From assembly GCF_003860565.1 (NCBI RefSeq), contig NZ_CP034157.1:2695563-2759562 (forward strand): 64,000 nt of DNA. Reading direction: 5' to 3'. Within the stretch, counting starts at the first letter, position 1. Every line of letters starts with the position of its first letter. Positions 33,013 to 42,875 of this stretch are shown here, piece after piece. The position numbers were made by a program, and so were the translations under genes. Under the pieces are notes generated by a model. It was not told where the DNA came from. It did not search any database and saw nothing but the letters and a program-made list of their open reading frames with translations. This DNA is from Cloacibacterium normanense. Lineage in GTDB: Bacteria > Bacteroidota > Bacteroidia > Flavobacteriales > Weeksellaceae.

Positions 33013-35100
33013 TTAATTGTTAGTAGATTGTATCGCTGTAATAATTACGGTGTTGTAAATATCTTCAATGGTAGCACCACGACTTAAATCGTTAATCGGT
33101 TTGTTTAAACCTTGTAACATTGGGCCAACTGCTAATGCACCAGTTTCTCTTTGAACCGCTTTGTAAGTGTTGTTTCCTGTATTCAAGTCTGGGAAAATAA
33201 GAACATTGGCTTGTCCTGCAACTGGTGAGTTTGGCAATTTGCTTTTACCAACGATTGGATCTACTGCAGCGTCATATTGAATAGGTCCTTCTACTAAAAT
33301 GTCAGGACGAAGAGATTTTACAATTTCTGTAGCTTTTCTCACTTTTTCTACTTCTTCGCCGCTTCCAGATGTTCCAGAAGAATAAGAAAGCATCGCCACT
33401 TTAGGTGTTTCTATACCAAATGTTTTGGCAGAATCTGCAGAAGAAATCGCGATTTCTGCTAATTGTTCAGGATTAGGATTTGGTACAATGGCACAATCTC
33501 CGTAAACCAAAACTCTGTCATCTAACAGCATGAAAAATACTGAAGAAACGGTTTTGAAACCTGGTTTTGTTTTTACGAATTGTAAAGCAGGTTTTATGGT
33601 GTGAGCTGTAGTATTTACAGCACCAGAAACCATTCCGTCTGCATGACCTTTGTGTACCATCATAGTGCCAAAGTAAGAAGCATCTAGCATTAAATCTTGC
33701 GCAGATGTCAATTCTAGACCTTTTGATTTTCTTAATTCGTATAAAGTATTGGCGTAATCTTCGTAGAATTCACTGTTGTGAGGGTCTACGATAGAAATTC
33801 TACTTTCGTCCCAGTTTAATCCGAGTTGCGCTACTCTGGATTTTACTTTTTCAGGGTCGCCTAAAATGGTAATTTTTGCCACTTTGTCTTCTGCAATTTG
33901 AGATGCAGCGGTTAGAATTCTATCGTCATTGCCCTCTGGTAAAACAATGTGCTTTTGAATTTTTTTAGCATTGCTCAAGAGATTGTATTGGAACATTCTC
34001 GGGGTGAGACTTTCTGTTTTCACAGAGTTTATTTTGGTATTGAGTTCTTCTACGTCTACAGAACTTTCAAACAAGTCAATACTTAATTTTATTTTTGATT
34101 TATTTTCGGCGTAAATTTTTGGCTTAATTCTAGAAATTACAGATGCTGCTTCAAAAGTTCCGAGATTAGTGGTGATAATCGGAATAGGTTTTTGATTGTC
34201 GAGCATTAAGTTGATAATAGATCTTTCTGGCGTGAAACCACCGATTAAAACAATACCTGAAATATTAGGATATTTCGGTGAAATATTCGCCAAAGAAGTT
34301 CCTACAATCAGGTCGCTTCTATCTCCTGGCATAATACAAAGGCTGTCTGGTGTAATTCTCGGTAAAAAATTCGCTAATTGCATCGCTCCAATAACTGTAG
34401 TTTTCGCAATGTTGTCTAGTTTTTCTTTCCCGAATAAAACATGACCTCTAATATGATTGATGATTTCGCGGATAGATGGTTTTCCTAATTCTGGATTGTT
34501 TGGAATAACGGCTACGAAAATCCCTTTTTTAATTTCTTTGTTGATGAGTTTTTGTACTTCTCTTTGTTCTTTTTCGCAACGATTAACAATTACTCCTATT
34601 ATATTAACGTCTTTTTCTAAGAATGAATTGACTTCTGCAATCACATTATTTACCAATTCAGGAACGGTTTCGAAACTGTCTTTTACCACTAATAAAACTG
34701 GGATTCCTAAATTTTTGGCAATAGAACCATTGAAATCTATTTCAAAAACAGAACCTTCTTCTGTAAAATCACTTCCTTCTACCAATACAAAATCAAATTC
34801 ATTTTCTAAATTTTTATATTTCTCGATGATGGTATCATAAACCTCATTGATTTTTCCTTGATTTTGATGTTCGGTAAACTCACTTCTAGAATATGAGTAA
34901 GCATCCTCATAATTCATGTTAACATTAAAGTGAGATAAAATAGTATCTATATGATTGTCTACTACATTTTTATTTTCGATAAGAGGCTTAAAAAACGCCA
35001 CATTAGGAGTGGTGCGTTTCAGCATTTGCATTAATCCAAGACTTACAATAGATTTTCCGCTTTGTGCAGAAGAGGTGATTACGTATACTGAATGATTCAT
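33013..35100 (-). CDS. pta: Phosphate acetyltransferase
   Basis: Converts acetyl-CoA and phosphate to acetyl phosphate; with ackA it forms the acetate/ATP pathway. The 695-residue protein is the long form: an N-terminal P-loop-like domain (VITSSAQSGKSIVSLGLMQ), a middle DRTGG-like domain and the C-terminal catalytic domain starting KHIVLPEGNDDRILTAA with FGTMMVHKGHADGMVSGAV and PVAGQANVLIFPDLNTGN. A -7 box lies 27 bp upstream. Confidence 0.96.
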   Translation of the reverse strand: MNHSVYVITSSAQSGKSIVSLGLMQMLKRTTPNVAFFKPLIENKNVVDNHIDTILSHFNVNMNYEDAYSYSRSEFTEHQNQGKINEVYDTIIEKYKNLENEFDFVLVEGSDFTEEGSVFEIDFNGSIAKNLGIPVLLVVKDSFETVPELVNNVIAEVNSFLEKDVNIIGVIVNRCEKEQREVQKLINKEIKKGIFVAVIPNNPELGKPSIREIINHIRGHVLFGKEKLDNIAKTTVIGAMQLANFLPRITPDSLCIMPGDRSDLIVGTSLANISPKYPNISGIVLIGGFTPERSIINLMLDNQKPIPIITTNLGTFEAASVISRIKPKIYAENKSKIKLSIDLFESSVDVEELNTKINSVKTESLTPRMFQYNLLSNAKKIQKHIVLPEGNDDRILTAASQIAEDKVAKITILGDPEKVKSRVAQLGLNWDESRISIVDPHNSEFYEDYANTLYELRKSKGLELTSAQDLMLDASYFGTMMVHKGHADGMVSGAVNTTAHTIKPALQFVKTKPGFKTVSSVFFMLLDDRVLVYGDCAIVPNPNPEQLAEIAISSADSAKTFGIETPKVAMLSYSSGTSGSGEEVEKVRKATEIVKSLRPDILVEGPIQYDAAVDPIVGKSKLPNSPVAGQANVLIFPDLNTGNNTYKAVQRETGALAVGPMLQGLNKPINDLSRGATIEDIYNTVIITAIQSTNN

Positions 35101-35126
35101 TTTTAGAAAGGATTAAATTTATTTTG

Positions 35127-35134
35127 CAAAAATA
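35127..35134 (-). promoter_or_regulatory. -7 box of pta-ackA
   Basis: TATTTTTG on the minus strand. At the 19-nt upstream position there is TTTC (complement of 35154-35157), a one-base mismatch to the -33 box. Confidence 0.6.
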
Positions 35135-35356
35135 CGGCTTTCAAAACGGTTATGAAAGTAAATTAAGTGTCGAAAATATGCGATTTGACAGCAATTTTAA
35201 ATTTATAGCAAAAAAATAAGCATTAAAAGGACTTCCTTTTCCTAATTACAAACATCATATTTTAATTAATCTTTATGATAGAATAATTATAAGTTTATGA
35301 TTTCACGAGTGACTGAACATGAATGGATTAAAATAGAAAATAATTTTAACTTACTG
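35135..35356. other. Intergenic DNA between divergent pta and rplC
   Basis: About 220 bp of AT-rich sequence. Apart from the -33-like TTTC of pta near its left edge I see no ORF, hairpin or repeat of note. Confidence 0.5.
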
Positions 35357-35387
35357 TTTGTCAGTTCAAAAAATATTCTTACATTTG
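35357..35387 (+). promoter_or_regulatory. Promoter of the S10-spc-alpha superoperon
   Basis: TTTG (35357-35360), a 19-nt spacer and TACATTTG (35380-35387). The arrangement is identical to the str, rpsT and tRNA-Glu promoters. The predicted start point near 35391 gives a leader of about 100 nt. Confidence 0.85.
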
Positions 35388-35390
35388 CAC

Positions 35391-35459
35391 ACTCATTTTA
35401 GGGAAGAAGTATGCCTATTTCAGACGTAGATATTACTAAATTCCTCTAGAATAGGGAGT
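35391..35459 (+). promoter_or_regulatory. Structured leader RNA before rplC
   Basis: From the predicted 5' end the leader can fold: base ACTC (35391-35394) with GAGT (35456-35459), then TTTTAGGGAA (35396-35405) with TTCCTCTAGAA (35441-35451), one bulge and one G-U pair. The apical part holds a 12-codon ORF (35411-35449, starting MPISDVD). A structured leader at the head of an r-protein operon fits autogenous control; the binding protein is unknown. Confidence 0.5.
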
Positions 35460-35492
35460 TATAATAAACAATTTAAGTATAATATATTAATA

Positions 35493-36119
35493 ATGTCAGG
35501 TATTATTGGTAAAAAAATCGGTATGACATCTTTGTTTAACGAAGAAGGGAAGAATATCCCTTGTACAGTTATTCAAGCTGGTCCATGCGCGGTTTTACAG
35601 GTCAGAACCGAAGAAGTTGACGGTTATAAAGCGGTGCAACTAGGTTTCGATGACAAGAGTGAGAAGAACGTATCTAAAGCGTTAGCTGGTCATTTCAAAA
35701 AGGCTGGTTCTACGCCAAAGGCGAAAATCGTGGAATTCAGAAATGAATTCGAACACGAAGTGAAAGTAGGAGATCAAGTAATCGTAGACATGTTCAACGA
35801 AGGTGAATATGTAGACGTAACAGGTACTTCTAAAGGTAAAGGTTTCCAAGGGGTTGTTAAAAGACATAACTTTGGTGGTGTAATGCAAGCTACCCACGGT
35901 CAGCACAACAGATTAAGAGCTCCAGGTTCAATCGGTGCGGGTTCTGACCCTTCTAGAGTTTTCAAAGGACTTAGAATGGCTGGTAGAATGGGAGGAAAAC
36001 AGGTAACTGTTCAAAACCTTCAAGTGTTAAAAGTAGATACAGAACAAAATCTTTTAGTAGTAAAAGGTGCTGTTCCGGGAGCTAAAAATTCTTATGTAAT
36101 TATCAAGAAATGGAACTAG
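35493..36119 (+). CDS. rplC: 50S ribosomal protein L3
   Basis: Early large-subunit assembly protein reaching toward the peptidyl transferase centre. The 208-residue sequence has [19 protein letters not shown] and the central [20 protein letters not shown] loop with [12 protein letters not shown]. It is the first gene of the superoperon, with the structured leader ahead. The last 10 bp overlap rplD. Confidence 0.98.
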   Translation: MSGIIGKKIGMTSLFNEEGKNIPCTVIQAGPCAVLQVRTEEVDGYKAVQLGFDDKSEKNVSKALAGHFKKAGSTPKAKIVEFRNEFEHEVKVGDQVIVDMFNEGEYVDVTGTSKGKGFQGVVKRHNFGGVMQATHGQHNRLRAPGSIGAGSDPSRVFKGLRMAGRMGGKQVTVQNLQVLKVDTEQNLLVVKGAVPGAKNSYVIIKKWN

Positions 36120-36739
36120 TAGTATTAAATACATCAGGAAAAGAAACCGGAAGAAAAGTTCAACTAGACGAAGCTATCTTCGGAATTGAGCCAAATCAGC
36201 ACGCGGTTTACTTAGAAGTGAAACAATACCTTGCTGCTCAAAGACAAGGGACTCATAAGTCTAAAGAAAGAAGCGAAATTACTGCTTCTACTAGAAAACT
36301 TAAAAAACAAAAAGGATCTGGTTCGGCTAGATATGGTGATATTAAATCTCCAACTTTCAAAGGTGGGGGTAGAGTATTCGGTCCTAAGCCAAGAGATTAC
36401 AGATTCAAATTAAATAAAGCATTAAAAAGATTAGCTAAGAAATCTGTTCTTTCTCAAAAAATGAGAGAAAACTCTATTAAAGTATTAGAAGAAGTAACAT
36501 TTGCTGCTCCTAAAACTAAAGATTTCATCAATGTATTTAATGCATTAGGTTTGGAAGGCAAAAAAGCATTATTCGTGCTTGCTGAAACAAACAAGAACGT
36601 ATATTTATCTTCAAGAAACTTACCGAAAGTAAAAGTTTTAACTTATAATGAGATTTCTTCTTATGACTTAGTTAATGCTGGTGAAGTAGTATTCTTCGAA
36701 GGTGCTGTAGAAAAATTTCAAGAAAATTTAAGAAAATAA
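36110..36739 (+). CDS. rplD: 50S ribosomal protein L4
   Basis: An exit-tunnel protein and, in E. coli, the autogenous repressor of the S10 operon. The 209-residue sequence shows the extended loop [19 protein letters not shown] and [18 protein letters not shown]. It overlaps rplC by 10 bp and is followed 3 bp later by rplW. It is a natural candidate to bind the leader, though this is inferred only. Confidence 0.98.
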   Translation: MELVVLNTSGKETGRKVQLDEAIFGIEPNQHAVYLEVKQYLAAQRQGTHKSKERSEITASTRKLKKQKGSGSARYGDIKSPTFKGGGRVFGPKPRDYRFKLNKALKRLAKKSVLSQKMRENSIKVLEEVTFAAPKTKDFINVFNALGLEGKKALFVLAETNKNVYLSSRNLPKVKVLTYNEISSYDLVNAGEVVFFEGAVEKFQENLRK

Positions 36740-36742
36740 GTC

Positions 36743-37033
36743 ATGTCAGTTATCATTAAACCAATCATTTCAGAAAAAGCAAACAGCCAGTCAGAATTGA
36801 GCGGAGTTTATACGTTTTTAGTAGATACTAAAGCTAATAAAATCCAAATCAAACAAGCTGTAGAAGCTGCTTATAGTGTAAAGGTAGAAGACGTAAGAAC
36901 AATGATTTATGCTCCTAAAGTTTCTTCGAAATACACTAAAAAAGGACTTCAAGTTGGTAAAACCAATAAATTGAAGAAAGCTTTGGTTCAACTTGTAGAA
37001 GGCGAAACCATTGATATTTTTGCAACAAATTAA
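36743..37033 (+). CDS. rplW: 50S ribosomal protein L23
   Basis: A 96-residue tunnel-exit protein that docks signal recognition particle and trigger factor. Family pattern: IIKPIISEKANSQSE, YTFLVDTKANKIQIKQAVE, YSVKVEDVRTMIY. It lies 3 bp after rplD. Confidence 0.97.
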   Translation: MSVIIKPIISEKANSQSELSGVYTFLVDTKANKIQIKQAVEAAYSVKVEDVRTMIYAPKVSSKYTKKGLQVGKTNKLKKALVQLVEGETIDIFATN

Positions 37034-37055
37034 TAATTTTATATAATTAATAGTA

Positions 37056-37877
37056 ATGTCTGTTAGAAAATTAAAACCTATCACCCCAGGACAGAGATTC
37101 AGAATTGTAAACAATTTTGAAGAAATTACTACCAACAAACCTGAGAAGTCTCTAACTGTAGGGCTTTCTAAAAAAGGAGGTAGAAATAACACTGGTAAAA
37201 TGACCATGCGTTATACCGGAGGTGGACACAAGAAAAAGTACAGAATCATCGATTTCAAAAGAAATAAATTTGATGTAGCTGCTACTGTTTTATCTGTGGA
37301 GTATGATCCAAACAGAACTGCGTTTATCGCTTTAGTAGAATACACAGATGGAGAAAAGAGATACATCGTTGCTCCAAACGGTATTAAAGTAGGTCAAACT
37401 GTAGTTTCTGGAGATAATGTAGAACCTGAAGTAGGAAATGCAATGAAATTGAAAAACATACCATTAGGTACTGTGATTTCTTGCATCGAACTAAGACCAG
37501 GACAAGGAGCTATCCTTGCTAGAAGTGCAGGTTCTTCTGCGCAATTAACTTCTAGAGATGGTAAATATGCAATCATTAAATTGCCTTCAGGAGAATCTAG
37601 AATGATTTTAGTAGAATGTATGGCTATGATTGGCTCAGTATCTAACTCAGATCACCAACTTACCGTTTCTGGTAAAGCAGGTAGAAGCAGATGGTTAGGT
37701 AAGAGACCAAGAACAAGAGCTGTAGCTATGAACCCTGTAGATCACCCAATGGGAGGTGGTGAAGGTAGATCTTCTGGTGGTCACCCAAGATCTAGAAACG
37801 GTAAACCAGCTAAAGGTTACAAGACTAGAAAGAAAAACAAAGTGTCTAACCGTTACATCGTATCTAAAAGAAAATAA
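37056..37877 (+). CDS. rplB: 50S ribosomal protein L2
   Basis: Supports subunit association and the peptidyl transferase centre. The 273-residue length is standard. The C-terminal [18 protein letters not shown] carries the conserved His of L2, and [19 protein letters not shown] is the N-terminal RNA-binding stretch. rpsS follows after 2 bp. Confidence 0.98.
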   Translation: MSVRKLKPITPGQRFRIVNNFEEITTNKPEKSLTVGLSKKGGRNNTGKMTMRYTGGGHKKKYRIIDFKRNKFDVAATVLSVEYDPNRTAFIALVEYTDGEKRYIVAPNGIKVGQTVVSGDNVEPEVGNAMKLKNIPLGTVISCIELRPGQGAILARSAGSSAQLTSRDGKYAIIKLPSGESRMILVECMAMIGSVSNSDHQLTVSGKAGRSRWLGKRPRTRAVAMNPVDHPMGGGEGRSSGGHPRSRNGKPAKGYKTRKKNKVSNRYIVSKRK

Positions 37878-37879
37878 TT

Positions 37880-38158
37880 ATGGCAAGATCACTTAAGAAA
37901 GGACCTTTCATCGCACATCATTTAGAAAAGAAGGTTCAGGCAAACATAGAACAAAATAAGAAGACAGTTATCAAAACATGGTCTAGAGCATCAATGATTT
38001 CTCCAGACATGGTAGGTCAAACTATCGCAGTACACAACGGGAAATCTTTTATCCCAGTTTATGTAACTGAAAACATGGTAGGACATAAGTTAGGCGAATT
38101 TTCTCCAACGAGATCTTTCAGAGGACACTCTGGTAACAAAAATAAAGGTAGCAGATAA
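37880..38158 (+). CDS. rpsS: 30S ribosomal protein S19
   Basis: A 92-residue head protein that contacts S13 and the A-site finger. Signature: [36 protein letters not shown] and [16 protein letters not shown]. Spacing of 2 bp to both neighbours. Confidence 0.98.
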   Translation: MARSLKKGPFIAHHLEKKVQANIEQNKKTVIKTWSRASMISPDMVGQTIAVHNGKSFIPVYVTENMVGHKLGEFSPTRSFRGHSGNKNKGSR

Positions 38159-38160
38159 TC

Positions 38161-38565
38161 ATGGGATCAAGAAAACAAGATAGCGCAATCGCAAGAAAAG
38201 AAGCTAACAAAGACGTTGTAAAAGCTTCATTAAACAATTGTCCGTCTTCTCCAAGAAAAATGAGACTCGTTGCTGATATCATCCGTGGAGAAAACGTAGA
38301 TAAAGCCCTATATATCCTTAAATATTCTAAAAAAGATGCTTCTAACAAGTTAGAAAAACTTTTACTTTCGGCTATTGCTAACTGGCAAACTAAAAACGAA
38401 GGTGCTGATATAGAAGCTGCTAATCTTTTTGTAAAAGAAATTTATGTGGATAGTGCAAGACAACTTAAGAGATTAAGACCTGCACCACAAGGTAGAGGTT
38501 ACAGAATTAGAAAAAGATCTAATCACGTAACATTAGTATTAGGTAACAAACAAGATAATCAATAA
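38161..38565 (+). CDS. rplV: 50S ribosomal protein L22
   Basis: A protein of the exit-tunnel constriction. The 134-residue sequence includes [20 protein letters not shown] and the C-terminal hairpin region [24 protein letters not shown], given here in parts ([22 protein letters not shown]). It is slightly longer than E. coli L22 at its N-terminus. Confidence 0.97.
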   Translation: MGSRKQDSAIARKEANKDVVKASLNNCPSSPRKMRLVADIIRGENVDKALYILKYSKKDASNKLEKLLLSAIANWQTKNEGADIEAANLFVKEIYVDSARQLKRLRPAPQGRGYRIRKRSNHVTLVLGNKQDNQ

Positions 38566-38573
38566 TCAAAGGT

Positions 38574-39269
38574 ATGGGACAGAAGACAAATCCAATTGGT
38601 AATAGATTAGGAATCATCAGAGGATGGGATTCTAACTGGTTTGGTGGAAACGATTATGGAGACAGAATCGCAGAAGACTACAAAATCAGAAGATACCTTG
38701 AAGCTAGATTATCTAAAGGTGGTATCTCTAGAATCTACATCGAGAGAACCCTAAAATTAGTAACAGTAACAATCACTACTGCAAGACCAGGTCTTATCAT
38801 CGGTAAAGGTGGTCAAGAAGTTGATAAACTAAAAGAAGAATTGAAAAAGATTACTGATAAAGACATCCAAATCAATATCTTCGAAATCAAAAGACCAGAA
38901 CTAGACGCAATTCTAGTTGCAGAAAGTATTGCAAAACAGATTGAAAACAGAATCTCTTACAGAAGAGCTGTTAAAATGGCTATGACCAGCACTATGAGAA
39001 TGGGTGCAGAAGGTATCAAAGTTCAAATCTCTGGTAGATTAAACGGAGCTGAAATGGCAAGAAGCGAATCTTTCAAAGAAGGAAGAATCCCATTGTCTAC
39101 TTTCAGAGCAGATATCGATTATCACATTGGTGAAGCACTTACTCAGTACGGTAAGCTAGGAGTGAAAGTTTGGATCATGAAAGGTGAAGTGTACGGCAAG
39201 AGAGAATTATCTCCACTTGTTGGTCAACAGAAAAAAGCACCAGCTGGTAAAAAAAGAGACAGAAAATAA
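38574..39269 (+). CDS. rpsC: 30S ribosomal protein S3
   Basis: A head protein at the mRNA entry channel. The 231-residue sequence shows [20 protein letters not shown], the KH domain ([17 protein letters not shown]) and the C-terminal [14 protein letters not shown] and [16 protein letters not shown]. After it comes an unusual 96-bp spacer with heptanucleotide repeats. Confidence 0.98.
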   Translation: MGQKTNPIGNRLGIIRGWDSNWFGGNDYGDRIAEDYKIRRYLEARLSKGGISRIYIERTLKLVTVTITTARPGLIIGKGGQEVDKLKEELKKITDKDIQINIFEIKRPELDAILVAESIAKQIENRISYRRAVKMAMTSTMRMGAEGIKVQISGRLNGAEMARSESFKEGRIPLSTFRADIDYHIGEALTQYGKLGVKVWIMKGEVYGKRELSPLVGQQKKAPAGKKRDRK

Positions 39270-39274
39270 TTAAA

Positions 39275-39352
39275 ATTTTAGATTGAAATTTTAAGTTTTA
39301 AATTACCGTTACTTTTTTAAAATCTAAAATCTAAAATCTGAAATCTAAAATC
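39275..39352 (+). repeat. Heptanucleotide tandem repeat with inverted partner
   Basis: Five tandem 7-bp units (TAAAATC, one variant TGAAATC) run from 39318 to 39352. Upstream, ATTTTAGATT (39275-39284) is the reverse complement of AATCTAAAAT (39321-39330), so the spacer RNA can form a hairpin. No coding potential. It sits inside the ribosomal operon between rpsC and rplP. Confidence 0.85.
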
Positions 39353-39365
39353 TAAATTAGAAAAC

Positions 39366-39791
39366 ATGTTACAACCAAAAAGAACGAAATTCCGTCGTGT
39401 TCATAAAATGAAAATGAAGGGAAATGCGCAAAGAGGATCTCAATTAGCGTATGGAACTTTCGGAATTAAAGCTATAGACGGTGCTTGGATCACTGCAAGA
39501 CAAATTGAAGCTGCGCGTATCGCTGCTACAAGATATATGAAAAGAGAAGGTCAACTATGGATTAAAATATTCCCAGATAAGCCTATTACTAAAAAACCAG
39601 CCGAAGTAAGGATGGGTAAAGGTAAAGGTGCTGTAGAATATTGGGTAGCTGTAGTAAAACCTGGTAAAATTATGTTTGAAGTAGGTGGAGTTCCTTATGA
39701 AATAGCTAAAGAGGCGTTAAGACTTGCAGCTCAGAAACTTCCAATAGTTACCAAATTTGTAGTAGCTAACGATTTTGTTCAACCTCAATAA
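39366..39791 (+). CDS. rplP: 50S ribosomal protein L16
   Basis: Helps organise the A-site tRNA region of the 50S subunit. The 141-residue sequence is standard: [38 protein letters not shown] and [20 protein letters not shown]. Its expression depends on reading through the repeat-bearing spacer upstream. Confidence 0.98.
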   Translation: MLQPKRTKFRRVHKMKMKGNAQRGSQLAYGTFGIKAIDGAWITARQIEAARIAATRYMKREGQLWIKIFPDKPITKKPAEVRMGKGKGAVEYWVAVVKPGKIMFEVGGVPYEIAKEALRLAAQKLPIVTKFVVANDFVQPQ

Positions 39792-39801
39792 TCTTTGAAA
39801 A

Positions 39802-39987
39802 ATGAAAAAAGCTGACATCAAAAATCTAAGCGCAGGAGATATTAAAAATCAATTAGCTGCTCTTAAAGCTGATTACACTAAAATGAAATTAGCGCACAGA
39901 ATTAGCCCGATTGAAAATCCTATTCAAATCAGAGATTTAAGAAGAACAATCGCAAGACTTGAAACTGAGTTAACTAACAAACAATAA
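39802..39987 (+). CDS. rpmC: 50S ribosomal protein L29
   Basis: A 61-residue two-helix protein at the tunnel exit. Pattern: MKKADIKNLSAGDIKNQL, KMKLAHRISPIENPIQIRDLR, quoted in parts (KMKLAHRISPIENP, IQIRDLRRTIARLETEL). It lies 10 bp after rplP. Confidence 0.95.
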   Translation: MKKADIKNLSAGDIKNQLAALKADYTKMKLAHRISPIENPIQIRDLRRTIARLETELTNKQ

Positions 39988-39999
39988 TTTCATTTTATC

Positions 40000-40254
40000 A
40001 TGGAAAGAAATTTAAGAAAAGAAAGAATCGGAATCGTTTCTAGCAATAAAATGGAAAAAACCATTGTAGTTAGTGAAACGATGAGAATGAAACATCCAAT
40101 GTATGGTAAATTCGTATTAAAAACGAAAAAATATACCGCTCACGATGAAAACAATGAGTGCAACGAAGGAGACAAAGTTTTAATTACAGAAACTAGACCT
40201 TTGAGCAAAAATAAAAGATGGAGATTAGTAAGTATAATTGAAAGAGCTAAGTAA
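40000..40254 (+). CDS. rpsQ: 30S ribosomal protein S17
   Basis: An 84-residue OB-fold primary binding protein of the 30S body. Signature: [34 protein letters not shown] and [16 protein letters not shown]. Its stop codon overlaps the rplN start (TAATG). Confidence 0.97.
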   Translation: MERNLRKERIGIVSSNKMEKTIVVSETMRMKHPMYGKFVLKTKKYTAHDENNECNEGDKVLITETRPLSKNKRWRLVSIIERAK

Positions 40255-40622
40255 TGTTACAAACCGAATCAAGATTAAAAGTTGCTGATAACACTGGTGC
40301 AAAAGAAGTACTAGTAATCAGAGTTCTAGGTGGAACTAGAAGAAGATATGCTTCTGTAGGTGATAAAATCGTAGTTACTATCAAAGATTCTACTCCATCA
40401 GGAAATGCAAAAAAAGGACAAGTATCTAAAGCAGTTATCGTAAGAACTAAAAAAGCAGTTAGAAGAAAAGATGGTTCATACATCAAATTTGACGACAATG
40501 CTTGCGTTCTTCTAAATGCTGCTGGAGAAATGAGAGGAACTCGTGTTTTCGGGCCAGTTGCTCGTGAATTGAGAGACAAAGAATATATGAAAATCATTTC
40601 ATTAGCTCCTGAAGTATTATAA
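40254..40622 (+). CDS. rplN: 50S ribosomal protein L14
   Basis: A 122-residue protein at the subunit interface. Signature: [56 protein letters not shown]. It starts inside the rpsQ stop codon, implying translational coupling. Confidence 0.98.
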   Translation: MLQTESRLKVADNTGAKEVLVIRVLGGTRRRYASVGDKIVVTIKDSTPSGNAKKGQVSKAVIVRTKKAVRRKDGSYIKFDDNACVLLNAAGEMRGTRVFGPVARELRDKEYMKIISLAPEVL

Positions 40623-40642
40623 TTTTAAAAATTTTAGAAAAA

Positions 40643-40963
40643 ATGGCAAAAGTTAAAATAAAAAGAGGAGATAACGTAATCGTTACTACTGGTAAAAACA
40701 AAGGTAGTAAAGGTGAAGTTCTAGAAGTGATTAAGAAAGAAAACGCTGATGCTAGAGTTATCGTAGCAGGTGTAAACGTTGTTAAAAAACACGTAAAACC
40801 ATCTGCATCTAATCCTCAAGGCGGAATCGTAGAAAAAGAAGCATCTATTAATATTTCTAATGTATCTCTAGTAGATGCAAACGGAAAAGCTACTAAAGTA
40901 GCGTATAAATTAGAAGGTGATAAAAAAGTAAGAATTGCTAAAACAACAGGTAAAGAAATCTAA
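40643..40963 (+). CDS. rplX: 50S ribosomal protein L24
   Basis: A 106-residue assembly-initiator protein. KOW motif: [20 protein letters not shown] near the N-terminus, then [19 protein letters not shown] and the C-terminal [12 protein letters not shown]. Confidence 0.97.
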   Translation: MAKVKIKRGDNVIVTTGKNKGSKGEVLEVIKKENADARVIVAGVNVVKKHVKPSASNPQGGIVEKEASINISNVSLVDANGKATKVAYKLEGDKKVRIAKTTGKEI

Positions 40964-40965
40964 TT

Positions 40966-41517
40966 ATGGAATACGTAGCAAGACCCAAAAAATTATATAC
41001 AGAAAAAATTGTTCCAGCAATGATGGAAGAATTTGGGTACAAATCTATCATGCAAGTACCTAAATTAGAAAAAATTGTTGTGTCTCAAGGTTTAGGTGCT
41101 GCAACTGCAGACAAAAAAATCGTAGACTATGCAGTAGAAGAACTTACAGCTATCACTGGTCAAAAAGCAGTAGGAACTTTATCTAAAAAAGACGAGGCAG
41201 CTTTCAAATTAAGAAAAGGTATGCCAGTTGGTGCAAGAGTAACGCTTAGAGCAGAAAAAATGTACGAATTTTTAGATAGACTTACTTCATCTGCTTTACC
41301 AAGAATTAGAGATTTTAACGGTATCAAAGCCGATGGTTTCGATGGTAGAGGTAATTACAACTTAGGGATTACTGAGCAAATTATCTTCCCAGAAATCGTG
41401 ATCGACAAAGTGAAAAAAATCCAAGGGATGGACATCACTTTCGTTACTACTGCTAAAACTGACAAAGAAGCAAAAGCATTATTAACTCATTTCGGTTTAC
41501 CGTTTAAAAAGAACTAA
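40966..41517 (+). CDS. rplE: 50S ribosomal protein L5
   Basis: Binds 5S rRNA and contacts the P-site tRNA. The 183-residue sequence has the L5 signature ([53 protein letters not shown]). It starts 2 bp after rplX. Confidence 0.98.
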   Translation: MEYVARPKKLYTEKIVPAMMEEFGYKSIMQVPKLEKIVVSQGLGAATADKKIVDYAVEELTAITGQKAVGTLSKKDEAAFKLRKGMPVGARVTLRAEKMYEFLDRLTSSALPRIRDFNGIKADGFDGRGNYNLGITEQIIFPEIVIDKVKKIQGMDITFVTTAKTDKEAKALLTHFGLPFKKN

Positions 41518-41520
41518 GAA

Positions 41521-41790
41521 ATGGCAAAAGAATCAATGAAAGCGCGTGAGCGCAAAAGAGAAGCACTAGTTGCTAAATATGCTGCTAAAAGAGCTGCCCT
41601 AAAAGAAGCAGGTGATTATGAAGCACTTCAGAAATTACCTAAAAACGCTTCTCCTGTAAGATTACACAACAGATGTAAATTAACAGGAAGACCAAGAGGT
41701 TACATGAGAACTTTCGGTATTTCGAGAGTTACTTTCAGAGAAATGGCTAACAATGGTCTTATTCCGGGAGTTAAAAAAGCAAGTTGGTAA
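41521..41790 (+). CDS. rpsN: 30S ribosomal protein S14, zinc-free form
   Basis: An 89-residue head protein. The sequence [20 protein letters not shown] and the C-terminal [20 protein letters not shown] are typical of the long (C-) S14 type; only one cysteine is present, so the CxxC zinc motifs of the short form are missing. A 110-bp spacer with a hairpin follows before rpsH. Confidence 0.97.
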   Translation: MAKESMKARERKREALVAKYAAKRAALKEAGDYEALQKLPKNASPVRLHNRCKLTGRPRGYMRTFGISRVTFREMANNGLIPGVKKASW

Positions 41791-41818
41791 CAATTAGTTT
41801 TTAATCAAGATATTTAAG

Positions 41819-41860
41819 TTGCTTATGGCTTTTAGCCTCAAAATTAAAAGCCATCTGCAA
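41819..41860 (+). promoter_or_regulatory. Hairpin in the rpsN-rpsH spacer
   Basis: A perfect 10-bp stem (ATGGCTTTTA at 41825-41834 with TAAAAGCCAT at 41845-41854) is extended across a 2x2 internal loop by TTGC/GCAA. No U-run follows, so it is not a terminator. Its position just before S8, a known autogenous regulator in E. coli, suggests an S8 or processing site; this is inference. Confidence 0.6.
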
Positions 41861-41900
41861 TACTGAATATCATTCACCAATAATAATTTAAAATAAAAAA

Positions 41901-42299
41901 ATGGTAACAGATCCAATTTCAGATTTCCTAACTAGAGTAAGGAACGCACAAAGCGCAGGCCACAAAGTGGTGGAAATTCCTGCATCAAAAATCAAAAAGG
42001 AGATTACGAAAATCTTATTTGATCAAGGTTACATCTTAAACTACAAGTTTGAAGATAACGCTGTTCAAGGGACTATCAAAATCGCTTTGAAATATGATAA
42101 GCAAACTAACAAACCGGCTATTAAGTCTATCCAAAGAGCTTCTAGACCAGGTTTGAGAAAATACGCTGGTACAGAAGAATTACCAAGAGTATTAAACGGT
42201 TTAGGTGTAGCTATCATCTCTACTTCTAAGGGAGTAATGACTGATAAGAAAGCCAGAGAAGAAAAAGTAGGTGGCGAAGTAATCTGCTATGTTTATTAA
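41901..42299 (+). CDS. rpsH: 30S ribosomal protein S8
   Basis: A 132-residue primary 16S binder of the central domain; in E. coli it represses the spc operon. Signature: VTDPISDFLTRVRNAQSAGH, SRPGLRKYAGTEELPRVLNG and the C-terminal GGEVICYVY. It is preceded by the inter-cistronic hairpin. Confidence 0.98.
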   Translation: MVTDPISDFLTRVRNAQSAGHKVVEIPASKIKKEITKILFDQGYILNYKFEDNAVQGTIKIALKYDKQTNKPAIKSIQRASRPGLRKYAGTEELPRVLNGLGVAIISTSKGVMTDKKAREEKVGGEVICYVY

Positions 42300-42318
42300 T
42301 TGTAAAAATTAGGAAGAA

Positions 42319-42864
42319 ATGTCAAGAATTGGTAAATCAATTATAGAAATTCCTGCAGGTGTTACAGTTACTGTAAACGATAATGTAGTAACTGTGAAAG
42401 GTCCTAAAGGAGAACTTTCTCAAGAAATTACAGGCGGAATTACTCTTGAGCAAGAAGATGGTAAAATCACTGTAAACAGACCATCTGAAGCTAAAAATCA
42501 TAAAGCATTACACGGTCTTTATAGAGCGTTAATCAATAATATGGTGGTGGGAACCTCTGAAGGTTTCACCAAAAAATTAGAATTAGTAGGGGTAGGTTAT
42601 AGAGCATCTCACTCTGGTCAAAAACTAGAATTAGCTCTAGGTTTCTCTCACGGTATCGTATTAGAACTTCCAAGTGAAATTACTATTGATACTTTAACAG
42701 AAAAAGGTAAAAACCCAATCATCACTTTGTCTTCTTATGACAAACAATTATTGGGAATGGTGGCTGCTAAAATTCGCTCATTCAGAAAACCAGAACCATA
42801 CAAAGGTAAAGGTGTGAAATTCGTTGGTGAAATAATTAGACGTAAAGCTGGTAAATCTGCTTAA
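42319..42864 (+). CDS. rplF: 50S ribosomal protein L6
   Basis: A 181-residue protein near the factor-binding site. Signature: [31 protein letters not shown] and the C-terminal [20 protein letters not shown]. Confidence 0.98.
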   Translation: MSRIGKSIIEIPAGVTVTVNDNVVTVKGPKGELSQEITGGITLEQEDGKITVNRPSEAKNHKALHGLYRALINNMVVGTSEGFTKKLELVGVGYRASHSGQKLELALGFSHGIVLELPSEITIDTLTEKGKNPIITLSSYDKQLLGMVAAKIRSFRKPEPYKGKGVKFVGEIIRRKAGKSA

Positions 42865-42875
42865 AAATTAAGACA

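Noticed and set aside
34457..34840. A 127-codon open frame on the plus strand inside pta
   Set aside because: Complementary to a conserved pta region; composition is low-complexity Ser/Ile, typical of an antisense shadow.
39318..39352. CRISPR array
   Set aside because: The units are 7 bp long and contiguous without spacers; no cas genes are present in the window.
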